Source: Bolinopsis microptera
Lineage: Eukaryota > Ctenophora > Tentaculata > Lobata > Bolinopsidae
DNA length: 50,433 nucleotides
Assembly (NCBI RefSeq): GCF_026151205.1
Contig: NC_087073.1
Span: 21,606,837 to 21,657,269 of the forward strand
Reading direction: 5' to 3'
The notes under the pieces are model-generated. The model did no database searches. It was not told the DNA's origin and worked only from the letters and a program-made list of their open reading frames with translations. Position 1 is the stretch's first letter. Every line of letters starts with the position of its first letter. A program made the translations under genes and the position numbers. This document shows, piece by piece, positions 1 through 12,600 of this stretch.

Positions 1-689
1 AGCTATAACAATATACCCAGGCTCTATGGTTTCAACCTGTATCTCTAATCTTATGATCTTTAAGTAAGCTGAGAGGGACTGAAAGTCAGGAATGTAAGAC
101 TGAAGGGCAGGAATGTTCGTTAACCCAGGTGGTCCCCTGAACTGGAACATGGAAATTAATTTAAACCTAGTTACAAGGTTACTAGTTACTAGTTACAAGC
201 CCAGACTCATTAGTCATTAGATTAGGACTGTTAAAGTGGCGCTATGTGCATCACGGCAACAATTTCATCCGAATGTGATTGAATATTCGGTCATTTAGGA
301 ATGTTACCAAACTCAATGAGTAGTTAAGGTTAGTGTCATGTGGTGAACTTATACAGATGTAGTGGACATTTACATTAATACTGTGAGGGTTACTGAGTCT
401 CCGAACCAGCTGACAAGCACAAACCATGCAGCCTCTATGTTATGTACTCGCTATAACATGCACTTGTAAGGCCTCTCAAATAGTTCAAAAAGAAATTCCT
501 GGCATATTTGTGTTGGAAGTATGAAAACTGTATTTTTTGTTATGTTTTTCAATCGAGTGCTGCTAATTCGTCCTCCTAAACGTTCTAGAAGCCAGGTCAG
601 ATTTCTTGATGATATTCGTATTCTGATCGTTTATCTGCATTGTAGTAGTTGTACAGCAATACTATCTGCATTGTAGTAGTTGTACAGCA
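1..689. other. Intergenic stretch with no gene seen
   Basis: No exon with a credible splice structure or family match was seen on either strand. From about 632 the sequence becomes a 31-bp tandem repeat whose unit contains GTAGTAGTTGTACAGCAATA. This repeat is the target interrupted by the foldback element that follows; it resumes at about 1346. Confidence 0.5.
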
Positions 690-1345
690 ATACTATCGGA
701 CCTTTACTGATAGTTGAAATTCGACATATGACGTCATCTAGCGTCATCTAGCGTCATCTAGCGTGAAATATCGCCAGATGATGATAGATGACGCTAGATG
801 ACGCTAGATGACGCCAATTAGCGACATTGTCGCTAAGTGCACGTCGCTAAGTGCACGCTTGATGGCGCCTGCGTCAGATGTCGTCGCGACAGATGTCGTC
901 AGATGACGTCAGATATCGCTAGATGGCGTCAGATAGCGTCAGATGTCGCGGCAACATATGACGCTAGATGACGCTAGATGTCGTCCCTAGAATTTTTATG
1001 AAAATAGCGCTATCTGTCGCCTGGCGTCAGTGCTGCGTGCTTAGCGTCATCTAGCGTCATCTAGCGTCATCTAGCGTCATATAGCGTCATATAGCGCTAG
1101 ATAGCGCTAGATAGCGCTAGATAGCGCTAGATAGCGCTAGATAGCGCTAGATAGCGCTAGATAGCGCTAGATAGCGACATTCGAAAGGTGCCGTGCACTT
1201 AGCGACAATGTCGCTAATTGGCGTCATCTAGCGTCATCTAGCGTCATCTATCATCATCTGGCGATATTTCACGCTAGATGACGCTAGATGACGCTAGATG
1301 ACGTCATATGTCGAATTTCAACTATCAGTAAAGGTCCATACTATC
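690..1345. mobile_element. Foldback/MITE-like DNA transposon with long inverted repeats and 8-bp target duplication
   Basis: The element spans 698-1337 (640 bp). It starts GGACCTTTACTGATAGTTGA and ends with the reverse complement of that sequence. The inverted arms run inward about 150 bp with near-perfect complementarity and share the same internal order: ATGACGTCATCTAGCG repeats, then a GCCAATTAGCGACATTGTCG block, then AAGTGCACG. Both flanks carry ATACTATC (690-697 and 1338-1345), which reads as an 8-bp target-site duplication inside a 31-bp tandem repeat. The centre is made of GCGTCATCTA-type decamers and, at about 1086-1175, of the self-complementary ATAGCGCTAG decamer. There is no coding capacity. 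Eight-base duplications occur in hAT, P and Merlin-type elements; the GG terminus does not settle which. It must have been moved by a transposase supplied from elsewhere. Confidence 0.85.
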
Positions 1346-3638
1346 TGCATTGTAGTAGTTGTACAGCAATACTATCTGCATTGTAATGACAATGAATACC
1401 CGGGCTGCATTCTCTTAATATTCATTACTTTTACCTTCGCCCGAGGGCACAATGCACATACACTAACATTTGAATGTTTGAAATGCGTTTAAACTGATAA
1501 GGGATGCTTTAGTGAACCTTTTTAACTGACGGATCTGGAATTAGATTATTTTTGTGCAGAGACAGTGCCCTGGTGCCCATAGTTACCCTTCAGAAGTTCA
1601 GAGCATTGAGTATGAAATTGATGGACATTTCTTCACGTTTTTATTAAATTTAGACAAATCATTAGGCAAATATCGTTCTAGAATATTATACTCATATTAC
1701 TGCCGAGCTGTACCAATATCTGTGCATATCTGATAATAAGAGTTATATTATAAATTTGCATAATTATTCCATAATTCTTAGATCTGGATTTCCATACACA
1801 GCAATGTCAGATAATTAGAGGAAATATTAAAATCATAAAATCATAAAGTATTTAGCTAGGTGAAGTTAAACATTATCATTATTCATTATAATAAGTCGGT
1901 TATATCGACCATTTTGAGCATTGTCTAAGACGATTATCTAAACAATCATGCTATGTATTTACATAACCCACACCTCAAAGCTGTAATGGGAGTATTAGTA
2001 GTACTAGTTCCCACATTAGTGACTAGTAGAGAGGTGTTCAAGTTTTGTAAATGACCAACAATCAACATTCCTGTACTTTGACACTTACATGCTACTGAGC
2101 TGTGGAACGATATGAATCAAGATTCCCAATTTTCTCCAGTACAATGTGCCAGTAAAATGTGTCCAGTAAAATGTGTGTGGGGTTAGCTCTCCTATTCTTG
2201 AAGTACACTATAGGTTCCTGACTGGGCCCTTATACAGGGGCCCTTTAAAAGACCTAAAAGATACCGACAGAGAAGTGTAAATATGTAACTGGCAGATAAT
2301 GACACTGTCATCAAAGAAAGTAGCGACAGTAATAATATTAGTAATAATATTAGTCCGTAAATAGTCCGTAATTAGCGAGTCCTGATACCCCTCAGGGCAA
2401 CTCTTCCCTCGGTTCTTAGTCCCTTGTTTTGGAGGCTGATCTAGATGTAGAAACTAGTCTGTGTAGATTTTGTAGAAAGACAAAGACTGAGGGCTTACAC
2501 TCAGCACAGTACTATATTTAACAAGGACCTCTTTCTCTCTTTGTCTTGATAAAACATAGCCCGCTAACAGACCTACTCTTCACTTGTAGCTCTTGACTTG
2601 GTGCTATTTTGACGCTCAATATTCTACAATAACACATTGTGTAACACATTGTGTAGCACATTGTCCGAATGTTTACCACTGACTTGGTGTGGTATATTAA
2701 TTGTATAGAGCTGCAGCTGACTTACTAAGTAGGGAACACTAGAGAAGAGTTAAGAGTAGGTATAGAGGAGGAGGTATACTCCTCACATACAATCTACATA
2801 CAATCTACCATCTACATTCTACTATCTACACAAAATATTATTGTTACATTTTGTACAGTATTGTCCACATCGCAATGTTCAAATAGTCTACAATCTAAAG
2901 TCAACAATATATATGTTACAATGTAGTTTCCAATGTAGTCCACAACATAGGTTACAGTGTATTCTACAAAGATAGGGCGTTTTATCCCCTAAGTGTCACG
3001 TGCTAGATGAGCTATTTTCACCTGTATTAGGATAGTTAAGATGAAAGAGGTAGCAGCTTAGTAAATGAAGGTGTCGACAGAAGGTAGACGACGTAACCCG
3101 CATGACTCTGCATGAGACAAATTATAATTCCTTAAAATTTGGAGTTCTTACTTCTTGCTTTCTTAAATCTGATTTTATCTGCGATATTCTTTTTTATAAT
3201 GTCAGGCATGGGTCCAGCTCATTATTTGGAGGGGCGAGTAGGGTTGGCACGGGAGGGGCATTACGCTGCGGAACATTTCACTGCAGAGAGTGGATCCTTG
3301 GGGGAAATTTTCAAAAATCAGCCTTTGAAGGAAACAATAATTTCTTCTAGATAAGAATATGATGGTAATGATGGCCTGGAGAGCTGATGCAAATTTATTT
3401 GATTTGATTTGATCGGTTGATGCTGATTGGTTAATAAACTTGCATCCCCTTCACGCTTTCACACACGTTTGCAAATAATAAGATTACAACCTTCATGCCT
3501 ATTGAATAAAAAGTGCCACAAAAAGTGGTTAAAACCAATTATTTGATTGCAAACTATTCAGGCTACTCGGAGAAGGAACACAGACAACTTCCCCCCTTCG
3601 CCAGACATCATAAACACTTTCAGAACTCATGCTAATTC
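1346..3638. other. Gene-poor stretch upstream of the IQSEC-like gene
   Basis: The tandem repeat interrupted by the foldback element resumes for about one unit. The rest is A+T-rich with short local repeats (ACATTGTGTA copies at about 2633-2660, CTACAATCTA-like copies at about 2790-2960, TTTGATTTGAT at about 3404). Upstream exons or the promoter of the IQSEC-like gene may lie here, but none can be supported. A short open stretch at 3139-3354 has no recognisable homology. Confidence 0.4.
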
Positions 3639-6600
3639 ATGGAGCAACTTCAACAACCAAGTCTCACAGCTATTATCATCCAGGTTAGATTAATTTTAGA
3701 CTCAAGTTCAACTGATCTTTTCAATCACCTTCATACAGTAGAGGAAATATTCCGGTCCGAGTTTCCGATTTGTCAAGGTTATTACGCTTTTGTGAGCACC
3801 CAGATAACATTGGACCAACCGACAGAAGTAGCACTTCTGAGTTTCTCTAATGATCACGCCGGTATTGGGTGAGCACATTCATTGATATTGATCACTGTAT
3901 TATTAGAATGATAACTTACCTTCCTCCCCAGCAGCAGCAACAGTGGCAGCTCACCTCTGGGTGAGAGAGTGAGCGGTGATGGCGCTGAGAATCCTGAGGA
4001 CCCTATTCGCATTGAAACTGACTCTAAACCCAGCAAATACCTTTCCCCTATCGCAGAGGTATGAGACTTACTATGTATTGTAGTTATAACATCACTCATT
4101 ACATTACATCACTCATTACATGCCTTTCTTAATTTAGTTTTAAGCAGGTAGTGACCCCCGTCGGCCCCCTTACTCAGGTATTGTAATCGTGCGTAGCTAC
4201 ATCAGTACATCATGTTTGGATGTGTTTCATACACTCTTCCGCTCCATTAACCGATACTGTTAACTTCCAAACCTGCCCCTGAGTAGCTATTCTCCATATG
4301 AAACATAAGACAGAACAGCCTGCTCGCAGCCAATCACAGCACAGTATTTGAACAATCCACCAATGAGAGCCTCTTATTTGGACCAATGTGTACAATACCT
4401 CTATCACACTAGCTCTGGTAACGTATTTTCTGACTGTGTCTGCTGGTTCTGTCTGTATTGTCTAGTAACCCCCGGCTTGTTACTTGTTCTTACTACCAGA
4501 ATATCTTAATTATCTTTGTTTGGTGGTTATGGTTGATTGAGTTGATGAACGCCAACCTGATGAATGTCATTAGCAATGTCAACGTTAGGAAACTTCCGAA
4601 TGTCGCTAAATTTGTACGTTGGGTTTGTAAAACATGCCGCATTCATCATATTACACCTCGTTAAATATCAGTTCTACCAAGTGGTTACTAGTGGTTACTA
4701 GTGGTTACTAGGCTAATAATTCAAATAATAAGAGTCACATCATGATTTCTCTAGTTTTGACTTTTGGTTTACACTCACGAGTCTTAATGTGTTATAAGTA
4801 CGCTAGATCCTTAATAACGGACTGAGTGTCTCCTTAGAATTATACCAGTACAACCCCGATTTACCGCGACCATTTCCTTCCCCCATGCACAATTTAAACT
4901 AACAAAACCCCGATTTACCGCAAACCCCGATTTACCGCGAACCCCGATTTACTGTGGTTGTGTCCTTTCCCCGCGGTAAATCAGGGTTTCACTGTATTGC
5001 GATAGTTAGGGCTGGGATCACATTGGTGCCCGGTACATTTACTACCAGGGTAATTATGAGAACTCCTTATTATTCGTGCGTCATCTTCTGCAAAAACAGA
5101 TTACATATTAGCTTGATAACCGGCTATATACTAGTTAGGACTCGCTCTGCTTGAATTGGGCGACCCAATCTTGAAGACTTGCAATTTCATTAAATTCCCT
5201 CAATTAAGGTCATGCTTAAAAGGTTATGTCGTAAAGGTTATTAAAAGGAACGAGATATTATAATATGATAGACACTTCGTCATTTAAATTTCTCTCATTT
5301 ACCAGAAATACGGGCACCTGTGGAGCTCGACCTCGAAGGATCCCGAACAGAGACAGATGTGTAGAAACTATAAACTAGGTGAGTTCTAGTTCTTAGTTAA
5401 ATCTTATACTATAAACTAGGTCAGTTCTTGTTCTTAGTTAAATCTTATACTATAAACTAGGTGAGTTCTAGTTCTTAGTTAAATCTTATACTATAAACTA
5501 GGTGAGTTCTAGTTCTTAGTTAAATCTTATACTATAAACTAGGTCAGTTCTAGTTCTTAGTTAAATCTTATACTATAATTTAGGTGAGTTCTAGTTCTTA
5601 GTTAAATCTTATACTATAATTTAGGTGAGTTCTAGTTCTTAGTTAAATCTAATATTATAAACTAGGTGAGTTCTAGTTCTTAGTTAAATCTAATATTATA
5701 AACTAGGTGAGTTCTAGTTCTTAGTTAAATCTTATACTATACACTAGGTGAGTTCTAGTTCTTAGTTAAATCTTATACTATAAACTAGGTGAGTTCTAGT
5801 TCTTAGTTAAATCTTATACTATAAACTAGGTGAGTTCTAGTTCTTAGTTAAATCTTATACTATAAACTAGGTGAGTTCTAGTTCTTAGTTAAATCTTATA
5901 CTATAAACTAGGTGAGTTCTAGTTCTTAGTTAAATCTTATACTATAAACTAGGTGAGTTCTAGTTCTTAGTTAAATCTTATACTATAAACTAGGTGAGTT
6001 CTAGTTCTTAGTTAAATCTTATACTATAAACTAGGTGAGTTCTAGTTCTTAGTTAAATCTTATATTATAAACTAGGTGAGTTCTAGTTCTTAGTTAAATC
6101 TTATACTATAAACTAGGTGAGTTCTAGTTCTTAGTTAAATCTTATACTATAAACTAGGTGAGTTCTAGTTCTTAGTTAAATCTTATACTATAAACTAGGT
6201 GAGTTCTAGTTCTTAGTTAAATCTTATACTATAATTCAATAGTATTGTGCCGTGGTACCGTGTGCTGTTGTTAGCGGTACCGTAGTGTGGTACCATGGTG
6301 TGGTACCGTATGTGTGGTACCATGGTGTGGTACCGTAGTGCGGTACCGTATGTGTGGTACTTCCTACGAGATAACAGACTTCTAATATCTATAAATTGAA
6401 AGGTTGCAATAGTTCAAATATATGTGCTGTGTTGGTTGTACCCAAACATGCTACATTGTAATATATGATTAATTGGGGCAGCAACTCTCATCTTAACATT
6501 GAATAGACCAATCACAGCACACTACCTCTAATTTCTATTTGATCTCGCTACCACAGAATAGTACTGTTGCTGCAATACAATACAGCGTAATGCTGTAATA

Positions 6601-9600
6601 CAAGGGGCGTGGTGGGCGTTATACAATTGCAACATTTACTTTATAATGTTGTGCAAGGACGCGTAGTGGTCGGGAGGAGGCCCAGAATAAATACTGCTCG
6701 AGCAGAGAATAGCGGGGGGGGGGGCATTACTATGGGGGGGGGGGGGGGGGAGGGGCATTACTATGGGGGGGGGGGGGAGGGGCATTACTATGGGGAAGGG
6801 GGGAGGGGTATAACTATGGGGAAGGGGGGGGGGGGCATTACTATGGGGAAGGGGGGATTACTATGGGGAAGGGGGAGGGGCATTACTATGGGGAAGGGGG
6901 GGGGGGGGGCATAACTATGGGGAAGGTAAATGACTTGGTTATCTCATTGTTCATATGTATCAGTTCTCAGCAAGTTTTAGCTATGTATGCTAATCTTGAA
7001 TGAACACACCAAACAATACGCTTGAAGCGAGAAGCTGTAAACATTTTCTTGAGAATTCCTGGTCTCGAATAACATTCCATAACTAGGGAATGTACCCGGG
7101 TAGAATTAGGACTGTGCTGTGCAGGAGATTGAAGTTTTAACCGGTCTCATTGCAGGAGTGCACAAGTTCAACAAGCGGCCCTCGAACGGAGTTAAGCACC
7201 TGACGACAGCTGGAGTGGTACGGGACTCACCTCACGACATAGCTGCCTTCCTCCTTAACGGAAAGGGGCTCAGCTTGTCCCAGATCGGCAACTTTATCAC
7301 GGAGCTTAGGAAGCCGCTCTCCATAGCCGTTCTAGAGTGAGTACTAATTCCATAGCCGTTCTAGAGTGAGTACTAATTCCATAGCCGTTCTAGAGTGAGT
7401 ACTAATTCCATAGCCGTTCTAGAGTGAGTACTAATTCCATAGCCGTTCTAGAGTGAGTACTAATTCCATAGCCGTTCTAGAGTGAGTACTAATTCCATAG
7501 CCGTTCTAGAGTGAGTACTAATTCCATAGCCGTTCTAGAGTGAGTACTAATTCCATAGCCGTTCTAGAGTGAGTACTAATTCCATAGCCGTTCTAGAGTG
7601 AGTACTAATTCCATAGCCGTTCTAGAGTGAGTACTAATGTCTAATTCCATAGCCGTTCCAGAGTGAGTACTCATTTCATAGCCGTTCTAGAGTGAGTACT
7701 AATTCCATAGCCGTTCTAGAGTGAGTACTAATTTCATAGCTGTTCTAGAGTGAGTACTAATTCCATAGCCGTTCTAGAGTGAGTACTAATTCCATAGCCG
7801 TTCTAGAGTGAGTACTAATTTCATAGCCGTTCTAGAGTGAGTACTAATTCCATAGCCGTTCTAGAGTGAGTACTAATTCCATAGCCGTTCTAGAGTGAGT
7901 ACTAATTTCATAGCCGTTCTAGAGTGAGTACTAATTTCATAGCTGTTCTAGAGTGAGTACTAATTTCATAGCCGTTCTAGAGTGAGTACTAATTAGTAAT
8001 TTCATAGCCGTTCTAGAGTGAGTACTAATTTCTTTTTGTGTCTGCTTAATTAATGTGTAAAAATGCTTTGACGTTTGAAGTGAGTAAAAGGGATAAAAAG
8101 CTAAACTTGAATTTTTCGGTACTGGTTTTCTGAAAATTGTATTAGTCAATAAAATATTGTCAGCGCGAAAATAAATATATACGAGTTGATGCGTCACCAC
8201 AGTAAAAGTACATTATGCAATAATTCGTGGGCCGGGGGATGTCATCTAAATTAAACTTGCAATTCACTTGTCAGATTAACTGGCTTGCTCTGTAATTTAT
8301 GTTGTCGGTTGTCGGTTGTATCGCATGCGACTATACAAATCTGACATTCTTACTTCGCGAGTAAATAACGATAAAGATCTTCGTCGTTTGATGACTATTT
8401 TAAGCTTGCACTACGTCAATAGGCTCGGATGTGATTGGGAGACAAATTGGTACCTGACAAGTGACAGAGAGTAACTAATGGTTACCAGTGGCTGTCATGT
8501 GGTTGTCATGTGGTTGTCACGTGGTTACCACGTGTTAAACTACTTCACACTTACTTCCACGTGGTCACCAAGTCTATAACTCTAACAGTTCTACTGCCAG
8601 TTCTACTGCCAGTTCTACTGCCAGTTCTAATACCAGTACAGTAGCTTACTAATTACTATGTGACTCACTGAAAACTACTATAAACGTACTTTTCTGGACA
8701 AGTGACACCAAACCAAGTGATTGGAAATGTCTGTGAAGTGAGCAGATCTAGTTGTTGTAGTATAGCGAGAAAGCAGATCTAGCGAGGAATTATTTTGGGA
8801 TTATTACATCAGCAATAAGTTTAAACTCTAGCTAAAGGACACATACTCCAGTACGTGATACATACTGGAGTATGTACATTTAGTTGGGTCAAAGGGGCTA
8901 CGACAGAAGCCTTCTAATGATTGTAAATCTTAACATACTCCACCCATAACTAGATATTATGCAGAAAAGCGAATAACACATACGCATCTCACTTCTAGGC
9001 TTCTTTACTTACATACCACGTACGTAACAGAAATGAGCCTACTGGTCACTGCTGGAGGGATCATTGGTTGTGATCTATATATATATTGGTTGTGATACTT
9101 GTCAAGCCTTTAAAAGGACGCGATTAATTTGTCATGTTTTGCAACTGAGAGAGTTTTAAATTCAACACAGAGTTTTTATCCCTTTACAATGCTTTTATAC
9201 AATCTATTTTTTCTATTTTTCAAGTGTATTTTTTTTTCAGGGAGTTCATGAAACAGATTGACTTTACATCGCTACCTTTCGAGCAAGCTCTGAGACATTT
9301 TATATCAAAACTTAGATTACCGGTAAGCAAATCTTTATCGTCATATTTCTCTTTTAATTAATGTTGGACCTTTTAGATCTATTAATAGATATTGAATCAT
9401 ATGCTGTCATTTGTCATACTACTGACTATTGGGGAATTTAAACTCTGACTATTTGGGAATTTAAACTCTTGTCATACTACTATAATATAAAAGAATAATA
9501 CAAGATAATATAGAAATAATACAGTTCCGTCAGAGGTTCGGGCGATAAAGACTCTAATTATTCCTCGAATAAGGGTTTTAAAGTTGCTGAGTTCAGCTGA

Positions 9601-12600
9601 AACTGACTCAACAATATAAAACACATGGTGTATAATATAATATCCAGTACAAGTACAATGTACAATTTAATATAGTAGTAGTTCATTGTTCCACTTCTTT
9701 GTTACACGCATTCTTGTGTAGTCACAATGAAACAATGTGACACAGCGCGCGGGAGGGGGGTTCATTATTTAAAATGTAAAGATACAAGTTTGATACAATG
9801 TTAAGGTACAAGTTTGATACAATGTTAAGATACAAGTTTGATACAATGTTAAGGTACAAGTTCGATACAATGTTAAGGTACAAGTTTGATACAATGTTAA
9901 GGTACAAGTTTGATACAATGTCGTCTATGATACAATATTTTTCAAATATGGGCTGATAGCACAGCGAATCAGCGATGTTACGATGTAATAAATGGTGTTT
10001 AATAAAGTATTATTTTTAACGAGTCACCACTAAGCTGTATATACTATATTTACGACGCTTACGCTCCAAAATGAAATGGTTTGCACAGCTGTAATGATAT
10101 TTTACGGACGTTCTTCAGAGAAGGCAGGCAGCCAAGATGTGATAAACAATATGGAAACGCAAGCAGCCCTTCTTATCGAATATATTATATTATATGAAGT
10201 CACCTCATCATATTATGTTCACAGAATATAAAACATCTCGCAACGAACTCAATTTTGTGTAGCCTCTCAAATTGAGATTAAAATTAAATTTTACATTAGA
10301 ATGAAACCAGGCCATGATAATGACAATAACGCGACTTTGCTACAACATAACGACAGATACGTTCGCTATAATTATACGTCACATAATCTATTTCTATTCA
10401 GACATTTCCTGAAACTCTTCCGGGTGTCAGAATGATAATCCCATCAACATGATGTGAATGTTATCTCTTTAACAAGATAACACGTTATATGTTTGAAACT
10501 ATTGTCAGCTCCCCGTCACGAGATTACACATTATCAGTAGTTAGTTCTAATAGATGAGGGTCCTGTAGCCGCGTGTAAAATGTACCGACACTTCTTACTT
10601 ACTGTGATCATGTTGATGAGGTTTAGTTGAACATTGTTCCTCCTCACGTAGTCAGCTGAATGTTTAGTTATAAGGGTATTAGTTACCAGTAATCCGGCCT
10701 GGGGTCGGAGGTTCATGATAATATTGTTACAGTTTTAAATTTAATGGCCTTTAGGAAGAAGATTCTACAGTTTGATAACTTTTACAGAGTTCAGAGAATA
10801 TTTATTTATGAACTTTCCCAGGATTATTGCTATTCCGTGTTAATTGTGTTAACACTAACAGAAGAGTAATGTGATCATGTTACAGGGTGAAGCACAGAAG
10901 ATAGACAAGCTGATGGAAGTATTTGCGGAGCGGTACTGCGAGTGCAATCCTGGTGCAATCAGCGACACTCAAGACACAATATACGTTCTAGCTTTCTCTG
11001 TTATTATCTTACAAACCGACCTTCACAATCCACAGATAAAGCTTCACAGGAAGATGGATTTAGAGTCCTTTATTCAGAATAACCGAGGTGAGTTTGTGTT
11101 TTTGTGTGTTTGTCGGTCTGTTTGTCGTTGCCTCACCTGAATCCTGACAAAACGCCTGTTGAGCTGTTGTGAGGTATGTTAGCAATGTGTGTGTGTGTGT
11201 AAGGGTGTAGGTAAGCGTGTGTATCTTGCAGCACAGTGTATCCCAGAGATTAACTCAATTACACAAACTGTTAATATAACCTTCCTACTACACCGAATTA
11301 GATCTTGAGACACCTCCATATCACACTATACACATACTTTAGGAGATCTTGAGACACCTCCATATCACACTATACACATACTTTAGGAGATCTTAAGACA
11401 CCTCCATATCACACTATACACATACTTTAGGAGATCTTGTTTTCTAGCCTGAAGTTATTACGAAATTCATCTAAGTTTAACAATTACAGAAAGTATGAGC
11501 CAATCTGTTGATACCATTAAGTAATTATACCTAATAATAATGTAGCTGCTGAAATGTTATTCCTGCACACAGGATTCTCCATAATCTATATTCTATACAC
11601 ATGGGAATTGTACACATGGGAATTGTACTTGTATAGGCCGGAAAAAGGACCTATAACTGCTCTCTACCTCTGTTCTAGTAGCTAACTAGTCTACCACATA
11701 GTGATGTAAGATAGCTAGTAGCTACATATCGTGTGGTGAGCAAGCCTGATTATAATAAAGTCTAATTAGTAGAATCAGTGTGATTAATTTAGTGAGTCCC
11801 TGATTTACTGAGCAAAAGATCGTGCTAAAGAGCTAAACTTCCTAGAAGTTCGCACGTTGTAAACATATTACAATATAGTCGTATGATATTTGGCTGTAAA
11901 CATAATAACATAACGTGTATATAGAGAAATTTAATTTGGACATCGTCCAATTTGTTTAATCACTAATCAGTGAATATTCCGCTAGATTGTTAATCGAATT
12001 CCACTAGTAATCATTGGTTAATGTTTGTGTTTAGTATTTAATGCACATTTTATTGAACTTGTTGTTTTGCACACACACAATATAGTTGATTGTCTGTTAG
12101 TAAGCGTATATGGGATGATCATTGCTATTGGAATCAATAATCCGCAAAATTTTGTTTCTGAGAGACCATGAACTGATGAACATCGCTAATGAAATTGAGC
12201 TTCTTTTATGGAACGCGCGAAGTAAATTTAGATGACTAAATTTTAAGGCATTGATCAATGAGTGAAACAGTAACCGCGCCGCGCGCACGTGTTTTATCTA
12301 TTCATGTTCTGTGTGTGACCGGTAAATTTAATTGTGTGATGTGACTGTTGTTTAAAAAGTAGGACAATGCAAAATGTTGTACAGACTTAAAACATCCAGA
12401 CTTTATGTAAGACATCGTATTCGAAAATCATTCATGAACTTTTGGCACAAATTAGTTTTGAAATTCAGAATTTTCACTCTGTGAGATTGATAATACATGA
12501 GCAAAATTCGTTAAATAAAACGTGTCGTCTCGTCACAGGTATCGATAATGGTAACGATCTGGAAAGAACATTGCTTGAAGCAATTTACGAAGGGGTGAAG

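Noticed and set aside
3102-3354. Two overlapping open frames upstream of IQSEC as a small gene or upstream exon
   Set aside because: No recognisable family and no splice join that extends the IQSEC frame. Left as undetermined.
6609-6914. Gly-rich 101-codon frame
   Set aside because: It is a G-tract minisatellite in IQSEC intron 3.
9722-9907. Minus-strand frame with NIVSNLYL repeats
   Set aside because: It is a 24-bp intronic tandem repeat; no start context or homology.
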